DNA of 64,000 bases, taken from NCBI GenBank assembly GCA_036250195.1, contig JAVHZZ010000001.1, forward strand, positions 380,725,907 to 380,789,906. Direction: 5' to 3'. A model generated the notes under the pieces. That model saw only the letters and a program-made list of their open reading frames with translations. It had not been told where the DNA came from and searched no databases. A program made the translations under genes and the position numbers. Positions within the stretch are counted from its first letter, which is position 1, and the number at the start of each line of letters is the position of its first letter. The stretch comes from Mixophyes australis (lineage: Eukaryota; Chordata; Amphibia; Anura; Limnodynastidae). Positions 33,982-47,442 of this stretch are shown here, piece by piece.

Positions 33982-35310
33982 GCCCCCCCACCATGAATTA
34001 CATATATTAGAATTTTGTTAATGTCTATTCAGCATGTAAAACATTTTTACAGTTGCTTGTGATTGCAAACACATTTTATTGCATGCATACAAGACTGTCA
34101 AGATTTTGAGGGCAAAATACATATGCAGATTTCTTGCAGATGATTTGTTTCTCCTCTTCCTCGTGTAGGTGTAACAGGATGCTAACCTGACAGGATTGCA
34201 TTTCCCCCCAGATATCAACCAACTTGCTTCAACACAATTTAGCAAAGTCTTTTTCAAGGCTTCCATTTTGTTGTGCGTTTTCCGGAGTTTTAATAATATG
34301 GGCCACCCAGTCATCATAGTTATCCAAAACAAGGCCTGGATGGCACTGACTGTTCGAGTTTGAAACAGAAAAGGGGCTCCAGTCATATCTCTCCTAAAAT
34401 GAGGTCTGAATTGCGATATCCAATCAGCTTTAACTGTGAAACAGAGGATTGAATAGTGTTTCTCTTGTCTGCTATGCTTACTTATCTTATAGCCTCGTTT
34501 TCATTGTTACACAAAACTTTCATCTGATTGTTAACATGTTACCTTTGAAACCCCTTTCATTCATATTAAACAGAATGGATTTCCAAATGTAAAGATCTGT
34601 ATGCATATTAGACCTTTCAATGTTGTAAATTTCTCTTAAATGTTGAACATGATAATAATAAAATGTGTACACTGGTCCCGATTTAATCTGTATTCGAAGT
34701 TTACATACAAGTAAACAATTTTATATAAACACATTTTTCAAAGTGTAAAGCATAGCAACTTTTTGCTCAGTACCTGCTACCGTGTGCTGTCCAATTTACC
34801 AGGCAAGTGTAGATCAATCCATGTGAACCCTTGCCTGTCAGATTGTCAGTTTGCAACACTACACCATCTGGTTGTTAGCTTCCTCCTACCGTGTTCTGCC
34901 CTCTCCACCGGGCAATTGTAAACCAACAATTACTACTACACGAGCTTAAATCCTGAGTAGTGTGGAACTTATCTAGTTCCTAGGAAAGGGGGCTGCTAAA
35001 GGTGAACATCTCGAGAAGCGGTTCTAGTATTTGAGGATTTCATACACCGTGCCCTTAACAAACCCTTACCTTTTCTCTTATAGGCAATATGTATCATCTG
35101 ATTAGAACTATAATAAATTATATAAAAATAATGATGTTCTGAACACATTATCCATAATTTAGCTTATGTGGTCACATGCATGCAAGATATCCAATATACC
35201 GGATTCGAGGTTATATAACATATTAGCTCTTATTATATACATCCTAAAGCTGTTCCATATATAGAAAAATTCTCCAAGCTGTGAGATTTAGTGTGAAATA
35301 TATATATACA
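33982..35310. other. Unassigned DNA
   Basis: 34018-34386 minus is open for 122 codons without a recognised domain. The rest is AT-rich. Confidence 0.35.
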
Positions 35311-36354
35311 TGTAACGCCCCCTAGTGGCATTTTAGTAAAACCTTGCACCTCAGTGAATACAGGAGGGGTCACATAGAGGGCAAGCTAGAAGTTTAAGAG
35401 AAGTTAAATAAACTGGTTACCATGGTGATAACCCAGCCCAGTCTGTAAGACTAGGGCAGAAGAAGGAGGGGCTGTTAGAAAGGGGGGAAAGGAGATGGAG
35501 AGAGACAGAGAGAAGACACAGGAGAGGAGAGATATGTAGCTGGGGACCTGGGGGAGAAAGGGGTGGAAGCTCCAGGATCCCCCAGCATTGCCTGGAAATC
35601 TGAGCGTGGTGACTGAGCCAGGGCAAGGAATGTGTGCCCTGGATGAGGGGGAGAACTCCATGTCACTATAGAGAACCCAAGAGAGAGGGGACACTTTGCA
35701 TGGAAGAGACCCTGGAGTAGGGTTGCAACAAGAGGCATGGTAGCTGTATTGTCAGACCCTGAGGCTGAGAGAACACAGAGTGAAGTGTCAGAGCCCACAG
35801 GAGACATCATTCCGCAGAGGAGGGGTAAGCTGCAGTTGAGAGGTACACAGAGTGTGTCAGAGCTGCATGGAGAAGAAGCTGCCTGCCTGTTAGCATCCAT
35901 GTGAGTGCCCCTGCAGAAAGGGTGATCTGCAAGACATGTGATTTATGTTATATAACATCTGGATAACATTAAGAACTGTGCAGGATGAGTAATGAGATAT
36001 ATTTGCAACCATATTCGTATTGCTCATTAAGAACTGTGCTGGAGAGAGTAAGGAGCTGTAAATATATTTCTTTATTGTTGCAACCATTATGATTATCGTG
36101 CTGGAGGAAGAGGAGTGTAAATAAAGAGTTGAGTTTGTTATAGAGATGGTCTGGCGCCCAAATTATTGTGACTTTTATTACACTGCATCACCAAAGTGAC
36201 ATCACCTGTGTCCCACTAACTACAAAGAAACACCTGCATGTGCAGGGACCCCCTGATCATTTACACCCATGCCCATCAGCTAGCCAGGGCTTGAGAAGGA
36301 GGTGCACTGTGTACCCTTTGCACCCCATAATACACACAGTGACAGGGGGTTACA
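35311..36354 (+). mobile_element. Solo LTR, about 1,044 bp
   Basis: It starts TGTAACGCCCCCTAGTGG and ends CAGGGGGTTACA, the TG...CA of an LTR with a 6-bp TGTAAC/GTTACA inverted end. Both sides are followed by TACA, a possible 4-bp target duplication. A purine-rich central part is followed by GTGTAAATAAAGAGTTG, containing an AATAAA polyadenylation signal, 230 bases before the end. There is no primer-binding site or coding region next to it, so it is a recombined solo LTR. A related 3' part is at 14205-14455. Superfamily not determined. Confidence 0.75.
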
Positions 36355-37663
36355 TACATATAGACCCATAAAGTCACACAATAGTTTTTTTCATTTACAA
36401 CTCATAATGTTGGTATGCATGGTTTCTTAGTCTATTTGCATTATTCTAAAAACCATTTGAGTTTGAATTGAAGGTTTAAAACCTGTGGTGATAATGTATG
36501 TAGTTTGTAGACTGCATTTGCAATCAATTGATCTGCAGTTGCCCATTTGTTTTGCATTGCACTTTAATTAATGCATGGATATCATGATCCTGGATTATGC
36601 ACTTTTGCCCACTGTTGCCATTTGATAATGAGGTTTTTCCCGCAGAGTTCCATGCTGACATTGCATGAGATAATGTTGCTCAAAGTACCTATTTCAAAGT
36701 ACCTGAAGTCTTCTTGCAGCCATGCTAGACATCATTATAGACAACCATGACAATTCAGCTACGTGACCCTGACCATACTGTTGATTACTTAAGTAACATA
36801 TTTGTCACTTCTGTGGGAAAGTCTTTGATATCAATGTACCGATTTTTCCATGTGTTTCCATTTTTTTTGTGTCCCCTACCTACAGTATATGATGTATATT
36901 TCTTTAAAAGTACACCAAATCCCCAAAATGAAATTTTTAGAAAAGATACATAGTACAGTGGTAACCAGACATTCCAGTCCAGCAATGTTAAGAAGTAAAG
37001 TATGAACCCACTTCCACATCTTTTTGACCAGGGCCCAGCGGAACATGGCGAGCCTGGGGCACCACACCAGCCAATCTGTGCCCCCCCAAATAGTTTTCTT
37101 TAGCACCGGCAGCACAACATTGGGTTGCAGAGGTTTCTCGAAGTGTTAAGTTCATTTACAATGTTTTACATGCAGTACCTTTTTTTTACACCAAATGCCA
37201 TAGTGTTGGATCAATTATTTATATTCTATGTAACTACATAAAAATAAATAAAATCTACAGAGTCCTCCCCTAACCCCAAAAGAACATTAAGTACCAGTGC
37301 TGCAGTCTGGGCTGATCACAGCTAAACTAGAGGGACAAAGCTATTGAAGTTTTCCTTGTTCGTTCCTCCAGCATTGCACATTTACATGCTTATTCATAAA
37401 ATCATAAATTAAAATAGTTTTATTGTAAAATGCTGTCTGTTTCAAAGGGATATAGAATGCAAGGACAACATTTATTTTCCACATGTGCCCTAATTATCTT
37501 TGTGAAGTTTAATAGTAATAAGCATGTATCTACACTCATCTTTTGCCAAAAAGGGACCAACGCCTCCTGCTTTCATTACCCCAGGTTGACATTATATGCA
37601 CGACTTTCTAAAAACCCATTATTGCCATAAATGGTCTCATGCCTATATTTGGCTACGTGGGGG
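36355..37663. other. Unassigned DNA
   Basis: About 36990-37110 contains a GGGCCCAGCGGAACATGGCG stretch that could be a repeat end. No gene recognised. Confidence 0.35.
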
Positions 37664-38330
37664 TACGGTTTCGATCATCAGAAATCTTCTACCTACAGTC
37701 CCCTGATGTAGTTGAAACGGCGACAAAGAAAATGTTACCATTCAGAAAATTAACATTGTATTCTCGACAATCAGATTATCGACACAGTTAAGAGGTCAAC
37801 ATTTTGAATGTTGATGTGTTCATTATGTTGCACAGTTAAAATGTCGACATTGTGACTGTCGACAGGGTTAAAATCTTAACAGTCACAATGCTGACATAAT
37901 GCATACTTTTTGGCTCCCGATTTTGCTAGTACTAGCATGGCAGCACTATGGTTAAGCTGTTTGGGTGGTGTGTGGCTACTCTTTTTTTCTTTTACATTGA
38001 GTTCCATTTTAATTTATTTACTGTATTGATGGCTGTAGTATTGAGTCCCGTTCTATCTTTATTTATTGGTTTTACTGTATTTTTGCCTGCAGTAGTGGTG
38101 GTGGCGGCGGCATTGCCTCTTTAAATCTAATGCATTATGTTGACATTGTGACTGTCAATGTTTTAACCCTATCGAGAGTCACATTGTTGGCATTTATACT
38201 GTGTTGACATAATGAACACATCAACATTCTGAATGTAGGCCTTTTAACCGTGTTGACATTATGACAGTATAGTGTCAACATTCAGAATGGCGAAATTTTC
38301 TTTGTCACCATTTCGTACCCATCCCTGTGA
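37664..38330. mobile_element. Long-armed MITE, family D, copy 2
   Basis: The left arm (about 37664-37905) and right arm (about 38118-38330) are inverted: GGCGACAAAGAAAATGTTAC against ATTTTCTTTGTCACCATTTC; ATGTTGATGTGTTCATTATG against ATAATGAACACATCAACATT; TGTCGACATTGTGACTGTCG against TGACATTGTGACTGTCAATG. The centre holds a GGT/GGC-rich stretch near 38095-38115. Non-coding. Confidence 0.75.
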
Positions 38331-40228
38331 TATGTAAATACTGTCTTGACTTGCATACAGATATGCATTGCAGAATTTTATTCATGTCCACATATATTTT
38401 GTTTTGTTTGTTTTTCATTTAATTTTAACCTGTAAGTGCGTTAACTATAAATTGGAAAATAGTAGATTTAAAAGTGCTACTTTAGTTTCATGCGTTTTAC
38501 GTGCAAAAAAAGCTGGACTGATCACAGTACTCTGCAAGCAAGCTTGGGTTGCAGGATACCAATAAATCCTTTCATGTCTAATAAATGTCTTCCTGGAAAG
38601 AACAGTTGTTAAATATACTCAAGGATTTATAGCATCAATCCTCTCCAGTCAGGTACACCTATATTAAAAAAATCCTGCCTGTTTGTTTACAGCAATAAAA
38701 GGTAGGGGCAAAGAGATCATGTTGTTTATGCAGCAATGGCCATGGGACAAAATGAAGAGTCTAAAGTTGAGCAAAATCGCTGCACAATTTCACCCAAAAA
38801 CATTTTGCTTCTCCACTCTGTACAATGTCATTGCGCACTGTATTTGTCAACTCGTAATTTGTAGTCTATGACTATAGCTGGGGATTTGATGGTCAATTCA
38901 TTCTACTGTGTGATAGGACTGAGACCAGATAAGAAAAATTCCACTGTTGAAAGGTGAAAAATTGTCAAATCATTCAAAGTCAAATACCATATGTTAACAA
39001 AAACAAAATTACAATTATAATCATTATATTATTTTAATATTTGACCTTTTATTCAAAATTTCCTGATACTCTCACTGTAATGCCATGATTTACAACTTGT
39101 TTGCTACAAATCTACAGTTGGTATAAGTACGACAATATTAGTTACAAGATGATCTGCTTAACTGTATAATTACTTGAACAAGTTAAATCCACTTTTCAAT
39201 GTTGAACATGAAATAGTATTTAATAGGGTAGTAACATTTTAGTTTTCTTGATACTAAAATTAAATAACGGAGGGGAAAAGAATTATATAAAACATTAAAT
39301 AACACGTTCGTGATGGTTCTATTTTCAGTCTGAGTTTTTTTTTTTACCAAAGATCTGTTTGTAGGTGAACACATTTTTCACTTTAATGAGCCATCATTCT
39401 GCATTATTTTTAGCACCAATCAATTGCTGATTAAATTGTATACTACATTTTAAAAATACTGTTAGTCTGACAATGGGCCATCTTAAACACATTAACTTTA
39501 AAATAAACATAAAGTGCTTTTCTATCAGTCTCGTGATCAGCACAAAATGACCAGAGACTTTTATTTGTAAAGCTTTAATGACGCTCATAAATATGTGTCT
39601 GGAAGCAGAATGCATTTGTTTCTAGATCAACAGCGTCTTTTATATGTAAATTAGTTTCCGCCAACATTTATTCTTTTCAACTTTCTGTACTCTGCAATGA
39701 CTCATGGAGACAAAGAAAATCCATACATAAATGTTTAAAGGTAAAGGTTTAATAAAAATTAGATAACTTACACGCTTAAGCTGGGAAGTTTATTCTTGTC
39801 TTGTGTAACAAATTGGGCAATTTGTACTGGAACAACTGTATCTGTAATGTAATTCCTGCAATACTAGTAGTCATTGATATTTTAAACAATGTGTCCTGTC
39901 TAAATGCACAGTTCTATTGTCAGTAACCTTTATAAGTCTAGGGCTTAACTATACAGAGCATTGTTACAGCTACATAACAAATAAATAAACACAATTGCAC
40001 AATGCATTTAAAAATCCTGTTATATACAATACAGCTTGCAATCAGAAGTGATATAGAAAGTGTGGCACTTGCTGATGACCTTTTACTACTTAAGGATGAA
40101 AGTATGTTTTCATACATGTCTCTTTTTTTACCACCCTGTCTGCACCAACATACTGAAAGAGTACTATAAATCGATGATGGAATTATTTTACCTTAATCAC
40201 TCATCTACTGTCTTTATTTTCACTGTGG
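38331..40228. other. AT-rich DNA, nothing recognised
   Basis: No gene or element is supported. Confidence 0.4.
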
Positions 40229-43200
40229 TGCCCTCTCACTATGCAACACAGATATGAAGGGGCATCAGACGGTAACATGTTACATATGGGGCTGCAACTC
40301 CCCCATGTTGGTTATAGGCTTGGGAGCATGGCACTGAGCTATAAAGTCACAGTCCATCACAACTCTCGCAAAAGGAGAAGGCGCCATCTCCACACTAAGA
40401 AGAGGAAGGCAGCACCTATGCACATACCAGCCCTGAGTGAAACCACCTACAATACTACAATTTTTTTTTTATTGAGATAGCATAAAGTTTATTTTTATTC
40501 TATGCTAATACAATAATCCTTATAAACATGTCCAAAACAAACCGTAATATTCCTAATGGTCCTGTAGCTCTCCAAACAAAAATCATACCAGGTCCAGGAG
40601 TAGTTCAAAAATAATAAAGGCCAAAATAAATTATTTTCCAAAAGTCCATGTAAATATTTTCTTTTCTTTGGTCAAAAGGTCCCCTTTTGTATCCAAAATG
40701 GCTTGAAAAATCTTCTTGTCTTTAGTCACAAAGGACCCTTTAATTGTACTACCAACAATAAACACAATTTTATTTCAAAAGAAAAACTAAATCCCAAATA
40801 AAATTATGTCATGCCCTGTCTTTCCCTTTATTTCTTAACATAAATTTCTTTCATGTAAACAACCGTAAAGATAAGCCTTACTAGATAAAGATTTTGACGT
40901 AAAACTCATGTTAACATTTTGATGGTTAAACTTTAAAAATGTAAACTTCCTGCCATGGTTTATAAAATATAAAATACTATGGAATTGTAATGTTTGTTTT
41001 GTCGTTACCAATAAACATTGTCCAATGCGATTATTGTGGTTCCAACGCACAAAGAGATTAAATAGCAAAAGATAGCAGAATTTACAGTAAATCATGATGA
41101 TGTATAATAGGTATAACAATAAACAGGAAAGTATAAACCAAATACATTACATTACGCAAGCGCTTCCTGGACCTAAGTCCAAATTCAGTCTTGTAGTCTG
41201 CAGTCAGGAAGAGAGCTTTACACTGGCCCAGGGGCTTGTTTATATGTAGCTTGAATTAACATAAACAGTGATGATGTCACAAATATACACAGATAACACT
41301 GCAAGAGGTCTTCATTGGTCCAGGGTTAATGATATTCCAGTAGACTGCTGGCCATAGGTCAGTTCATTTGATCTCTTTTCCAAAGGTGGGCACAACTTAC
41401 TCTAAATGTTGCCTATGTGTCTTTTCGACTAAAAAAAAACGTTAAATTGACCCATAAACAAAGTACTTTTGAGTATTAATCTTATACCATACATAACTTG
41501 CGATTGTTTCTCTTTTGACACTGGACTTCAGCTAGTAAAATATACATTAATATGAGACTAAACTCCACACATTTCTGCGGACCTGAATCATTATTACCCT
41601 TACTGTAGTATTATCTATGTGTAAATAATCTCTAATACATTTTACTAAGAAATAAATGTGGATTGGAACTTTAATAAATGTGTACTATTTACAAGTTTGT
41701 GTGTGTGTTATTAATCCGTGCGTCATTACACATGGCACACTAATCGCAATCGAACTGTAAACCAATATTAATTAATTATTTGTCTTCCACAGTCCACACT
41801 TTGAGAGAATACCTAACATTCTCACCCTATGAAGATTTTTGCTGCAGGATCTCAGTAGTACGTTTTATTCCCTGTAATGTATATCCCCCTTAGTACCACT
41901 ACATTGTTTGTGGATATCAGTCAGTTTACCATAAAAGAGAGTCACAATTCTAGAAACCATTTTTTTATCTACGGAACATATACCTCTTGGAGGTCGGAGT
42001 TAACCTTTTTTATGCCCTTCACCCACATATGTAATACATTATCTGGAAGGATTCAAGGTACAATAAAATATGTTACATCCCTACAGAAATATTCTAGTAA
42101 ATACCCTCATGCCTAGCATGTCCATCTGTCTAAGGCATGTCTTAGCTTATATGACATTTAAACAATAAATTTTCACAAATAACACCATCTTATGTTTTTT
42201 AATATAATATTTTTCAGCCTTTTTAGTTCATCAACACTTCTGGGGCGGGCTATTGTCTGTTAATTCTGTCCAGTCTCCCAATACTTAAGTTTCTTTGTAA
42301 GTGAAACAGTGATCGCTCTACAGAGTATTGGAAAACTTCACACCAAGGGACCTAAGCGTAGAAATACAACCTTTAGCTACCTTTGTGGCTATGTGAGTGT
42401 AGTGTGTGTACCCTTAACTCTGTCCATTGTCAAAAATGTCTTAGCCCCTTGGGTGAGACAATATCTCAAGTATTGGACCAGTGTGTGGCATGGCTGTAAT
42501 CCATCCTTTTGCAACCTTGTGTCCTGTTGCCAAGAAATGAATAAACAAGTATTTAGTTTCAAACACTGATGATATAAACAAAGCAATACTATTTTTCATA
42601 CTGCACTCCTTATTTGGTTGGAAAGATTGAAAACAGTCACTCCAGGCTTGTGTCCAGATATTGAGGTTGCCTTTAAACCTTTGGGACAGCATCTACGTTT
42701 TTTGTACTTCTTTATAAGAAAAGACTGAGGTATTGACAGTTATAAGTGTAAGAACTGTAAATAAGTCAGCAAAGAATAATAATAAAGAAATGATTTTGTG
42801 GAAAAACAGGAAAGCATGAAAGCAGAAAAGGAGATTTACAGCAAGATGACAGCTGGATTGGACACTAACTCTTAACTATTTCACTAATCCCCTTGACTTT
42901 TAACTAATCTATAACCTTTTCCTCATTCTTATTGAATTTAACAGGGAGCTACATCACCTATCCAATCAAGTGTTGCGTCCATTTTTAGTTTGTTAGGAAC
43001 CCGATATCTCTGATCACAATATTTCTACAACCTGTGATGAACTTGTGGCTATAACATTGAAATGCAGAATTAATCCTTGTGAAGCATATTTTATATCTCC
43101 CATGTGTGTCTTCCTGGAATATATAAAAAACACCATCAGAAGTCAAGTATATTACAAACTTAATTTTAATAATACATCTTGGCCAAATAAGTAATCATGA

Positions 43201-45385
43201 GCCACCGCAACTAGAAGAAAGAGTTTTAGAATGACCCACTGTTAACTTCTGTCTTTAAGGGAAAATTTTGCATTTCTCCTGTAATCCCCATAGTTAATAA
43301 ATATATTTTTCTCTGGCTGTCCTTGTCTAAACAAGAGACAAAACAAAGTTTAATTAGTATCAGAAAACAACACATTTTCATTTCTTTACTTTCCGTCCTT
43401 ATCATCAATCAACAAAAAAAATTCAGACTGTATCCATTCAATGGCAGCAAATGTTTCTTATGTAAATCTATCCTTAACAAATGTTATTCTCTAGTCTTTT
43501 GTCACTTACTTATCAATTTACTCAGTTATTTGTTCTCCTTCTATAGAATTAGTGCACCCAGGGTCAATAAGCTAAAACCATTGTCTCTACACAATGGATA
43601 TCTCTTATCTACTAATAGTACATTTATGTGGAACCTTATTTCTTCTTTAAGATTTCTCTAACTAAGCCATTACAGAGATTACAACAAACTTATTTCATTA
43701 ATATTAATAAATAGCACATAACTTTTCCCTGGCTGCACTTTAGTTATGATCCACATAAGGTGAGGAACTATTTTGTTATTATGATTTTACATATTGGATT
43801 TTCAAATGAATGGAATAGAAGCCTCTCTCCAAACTTTGAAGCAAAACACAAACACATAACCAGAAACAGAAAGAAAAATACATAGATTGGTCATCTTCCT
43901 CTGAAAAGTTACATACTCAATATAGAATATCAGTTACATTTGTTATTTTTATAAGTTTTTTTTATCATTTACACTCCCCCCTGTCCACATTGGTGGTAGG
44001 GGCACACCTGCACTTGGTTCTCTTTGCTTTGCAAGGCTACTTTCCACTGCATATGCGCTCTCCTGCCACATGTTCCCTTCCTGTTGCCACAGTTTTATAC
44101 AGTCAGTGTGTTTAATTCTCAGTTTTCACAAACATTTTTATCTCTAACTGTACTCTGGATTCGGGAAAAAGGTTTCACACATTCAGCAGCCATTTTTACC
44201 CACTACACAGTACGCCATTGCATACTTACTTTCACAGTACGTAATTGCATACTTACCATACACTTCCATACTCACAATCACAGACCCTATCAGGCCTTCT
44301 TTGACCTGTACATAGGTCACATTGGGCATCTCACACAGGTGTTTAGCACCCATGTGGAACCAGAATCCTCAACGGTTTGCAGTGCAAAACACCTGCTAGG
44401 GATTTGTGGTGGCCGTGGACGAATCCTGTAAGCTGAGTCCACTCACTTCTTTTCAACTGGGTACAACTTAACAATTCTTGCAATGATAACCGTACACATT
44501 GAGGAACCCAAACACAGTCACTTAACTGGAAAAAAACGGAAATACTAACATAGCAATACCACGCCTTTCGAACACAAAGTGCCTGTTGAGTACTTTTTAA
44601 CTTGGAGAACTGAATATTGAAGAATAACCAGCCTTTCCAGAGAATTTCCCCCAACCATCCACAATCAATTATTATGTATGCAATATGTGCGGTCTGATCG
44701 CACAGCCTACAGATACTAAGCTATCTGTAAACCGTGCAATTACAATTGCGATTGGTCACAAAATTACAATGCTTTCATAAACACAGTATACCATCTATAT
44801 ATACCTTCCTCGGGTTATCTTTTATACCCTGTTTCCTCAATAGCAACCGGCATCCTCAATTTTATTTTATGTTCACAATCACATAATCCTTTGATTTCTG
44901 TAGAGAAAACTATTTTTCCAAATGCTAGTAATAACTTCTCAGAGGTTTTGACAATTAATTTTTCAATTATCAAATACAACAGCAATATTTATCAATACAA
45001 CCGTTTAAACATGCAGTAATAAAGGGAAATATGCGTACGCTATGCAAACAATCTACATTTAAATCGCAAAATGACTTGAAAAAATACAATTTATTTTTCT
45101 TATCCCCACATCCTCACAAGCACCTCATAGGTTACACAAACCAAACATTCGGTTTGGCAACACTGAATGATATAAAGGCTATTTGCATTCCTACCTTTAT
45201 ATGCTGCGCAATATTGTATTGTATTCAAATACATATACCACTGTATACACCCCCACTTACACCATATATATATACTGTAACAAAGGGAGCCATTTATCTG
45301 ACAAGATGCAGTATAAGCATACAAGCAAAGTAAAATATTGGAGCAGTTATGCACCTAGATTGAGGTTAAACCAGGTAAAGACTTA
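40229..45385. other. 5-kb unassigned stretch left of an LTR
   Basis: No pol, gag or transposase motif is seen. A T10 run near 40460-40470 and several C-rich patches (43970-44000) are present. It could include internal sequence of a non-autonomous LTR element ending at 45770, but I could not find a left LTR. Confidence 0.3.
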
Positions 45386-45770
45386 TGTGTAGTTTAAAGT
45401 TTGGTTAACTTACATGATTTGAAAGCTCCTTCCTCTCAGCAAACAGACAGGGTGTGTCTGTTAGTGCAAACAGAGCATGTGATGGGAGTTTCCTCTTAAA
45501 GGGAAGGTGGGTGTGTCACCTGCCCATCAAACTAAGGCTGGGGGAGGAGTATCAGGTATAAAAGCTTGTTTGTATCATTTGTTCAGTGAGACCAACGCTG
45601 GGGAAGCTGGCTAGTCTTGAGAGAGCTGGTCTATGTCCAGCTAGCGTTTATGGTCTCCATAATACTGTGAAATGCATACGGTGTCAAATATATTTTAACC
45701 ATCCCGACAATAAAGCTGCATAAAAAGAAGTTGTTCGCGTGTGCTTCAGCAGTAGCCGGCTCTTGCCACA
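45386..45770 (+). mobile_element. Probable LTR (3' end well defined, start uncertain)
   Basis: Promoter and polyadenylation signals sit in LTR order: GTATAAAAGC (TATA, about 45557-45566), a probable R region starting near TTCAGTGAGACC, AATAAAGC (about 45710), a GT-rich tail, and the end GCTCTTGCCACA. The start at TGTGTAGTTT is a guess. It lies only 11 bases from the Penelope-like element, separated by (AT)n. Confidence 0.5.
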
Positions 45771-45781
45771 ATATATATATA

Positions 45782-46930
45782 TAAAATAAACAATTAGCTG
45801 AGCGCTCATTGACTAAGATGTTATATCTATTAATGTAGGATAATGTTCATGCAACCATGAATTATAAGTGACACAATTTAATGACATAAACAAGATACAA
45901 AAATTGTCAGAATTCCCAAAAAGGGTTAAAAACACAAACAAAAGCACACATTAACAGCAACCGTTAGGTCTAGATTGAAGATTTGTGGAGTTACATGAAG
46001 GACATTAAAAAGGATAAAAATAATACATTTCAAAGATAAACAATATGTTGTGTCCGTAAAAACAGAGAGAGAGAGCCTCCAGAAAGTCTCATAAATGAGA
46101 CTAATTAAGTCATACCAATAATCAGTCCAAAAATGGGTTAATAAAAAACTATGCAGACCGGACCCATTATTTTCCAAATGCAGGGCAAGGGTCTAGAGTA
46201 TGTCCTCCTCAGTGAGTGTCCAAAAGATATATAAGGTAAAAATATAAACGATGATCCGTATTATGGAAATCAGAGAAGGTATACTTGCTGTTATAGTCTC
46301 TATGAGGTCTAGCCGCGCGGCGGGGAGGATAATCAACCTCCTCGTGGTATATGTTGCAGGGGTGCAGACTAAACGTCTGTTTAGAATGCCATGGTAGGTG
46401 TCGCTAGTGATGACGTCGAAAAGGGGCGTGTCCCAACGCGTTTCGTCCTGTCCGGACTTTCTCAAGGGTTTGGTGTATGATAGTGGTGGGCTGGTTTATA
46501 AAGAATATGAATGGAGGTGATTGGTTGACCAGAATGTCAAGCGCACTAATGATGTGATGATTTCAACTGGAGGCTCATAATGTAAATACAAGGTTTGCGG
46601 ACACACGCATCGGTCTGGTCTAATAGAAACCACATATTTAAAACAAAAAATATATATATATATAGCTCGCACATTAGAACATCCCATTTAACATGGTATA
46701 TACATGTATATATAAATGGAATAGTGGAAGGATTCCTATGAATGGATCCACGTTTAATACAATGGATATAACATGATCATGATACATACAATAAGAATAA
46801 GTCTGCAGATGCATATATTTAATATTAGGGTGGAAGTCATATAATCACACCTAATTGACATACAAGTTAAAAATATAGATGACATGATGTGTAGTGTATC
46901 TCATGATTTGACATTGAATAGATAAACAAC
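45782..46930 (-). repeat. Left inverted repeat (pLTR) of the Penelope-like element, 1,149 bp
   Basis: It is the reverse complement of 50864-52012, with identical length. The three small open frames it contains encode exactly the same peptides as their partners in the right arm, so the arms look essentially identical. Relative to the coding strand this is the downstream, sense copy. It holds an open frame starting MRKSGQDETRW and a hammerhead-like core complementary to 46431-46468. Penelope-like elements are known to carry such LTR-like repeats in direct or inverted order. Confidence 0.93.
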
Positions 46931-47442
46931 ACTGCAGTCAATCCAAAAAATGGACTGCATACCTTTATATAAATAAAATTAAAGGGGATATTGATAAATC
47001 AGAAATAACCAGCTGGATTTATGAATCATAGCCAACTGTATGAAAGGAATAATGACAGTTAGGAAAAAATTATATAGTAATAAATAAATAAATAAATAAA
47101 TAAATAACCAACTAATTGGAGGATTTTATATTATTATTTAGGCAATACAGGTTTGACAGATTGGTAACGGTATGTTAAATTCCTTGGTTGGTCGCACAAG
47201 GGCAGAACACACATCCCAGTTAGGGATACAATACCTACAGTACCAGGTATTCGCAGGTAGTCCCCTATCCTGCTACTTACCTGGCCCTCTCTGCTTCGCT
47301 TCCAAGGTCGAATGAGATTGGGCATAGCCAGAGAGGTATGACTGTAGGTACACCATACTCACCTTCTAGGGTTGTCTGTCCGTGGCGCCAACCACTCCAG
47401 CGGAATATGTAAACATGGCCATACTCCAACATGTCTATTGCG
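46931..47442 (-). other. 3' untranslated segment of the Penelope-like element
   Basis: 512 bp between the ORF2 stop and the downstream arm. It contains an (AAAT)n microsatellite at about 47083-47106. No coding feature. Confidence 0.6.

Noticed and set aside
35404..35900. Minus-strand open frames of about 70-140 codons
   Set aside because: They lie in the purine-rich part of a solo LTR and follow its strand bias.
44343..44654. 103-codon minus-strand frame as retroviral coding sequence near the LTR at 45386
   Set aside because: No gag, protease or RT motif was visible in any frame of this region.
46391..46425. GTGATGACGTCGAAAAGG on the minus-arm strand as a second hammerhead core
   Set aside because: TGATGA and GAAA occur but with no room for stem II between them.
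45926..46687. Three small open frames in the left arm, repeated in the right arm
   Set aside because: They are shared because the arms are duplicates. The MRKSGQDETRW frame may be translated, but nothing shows it, so they are not called as genes.
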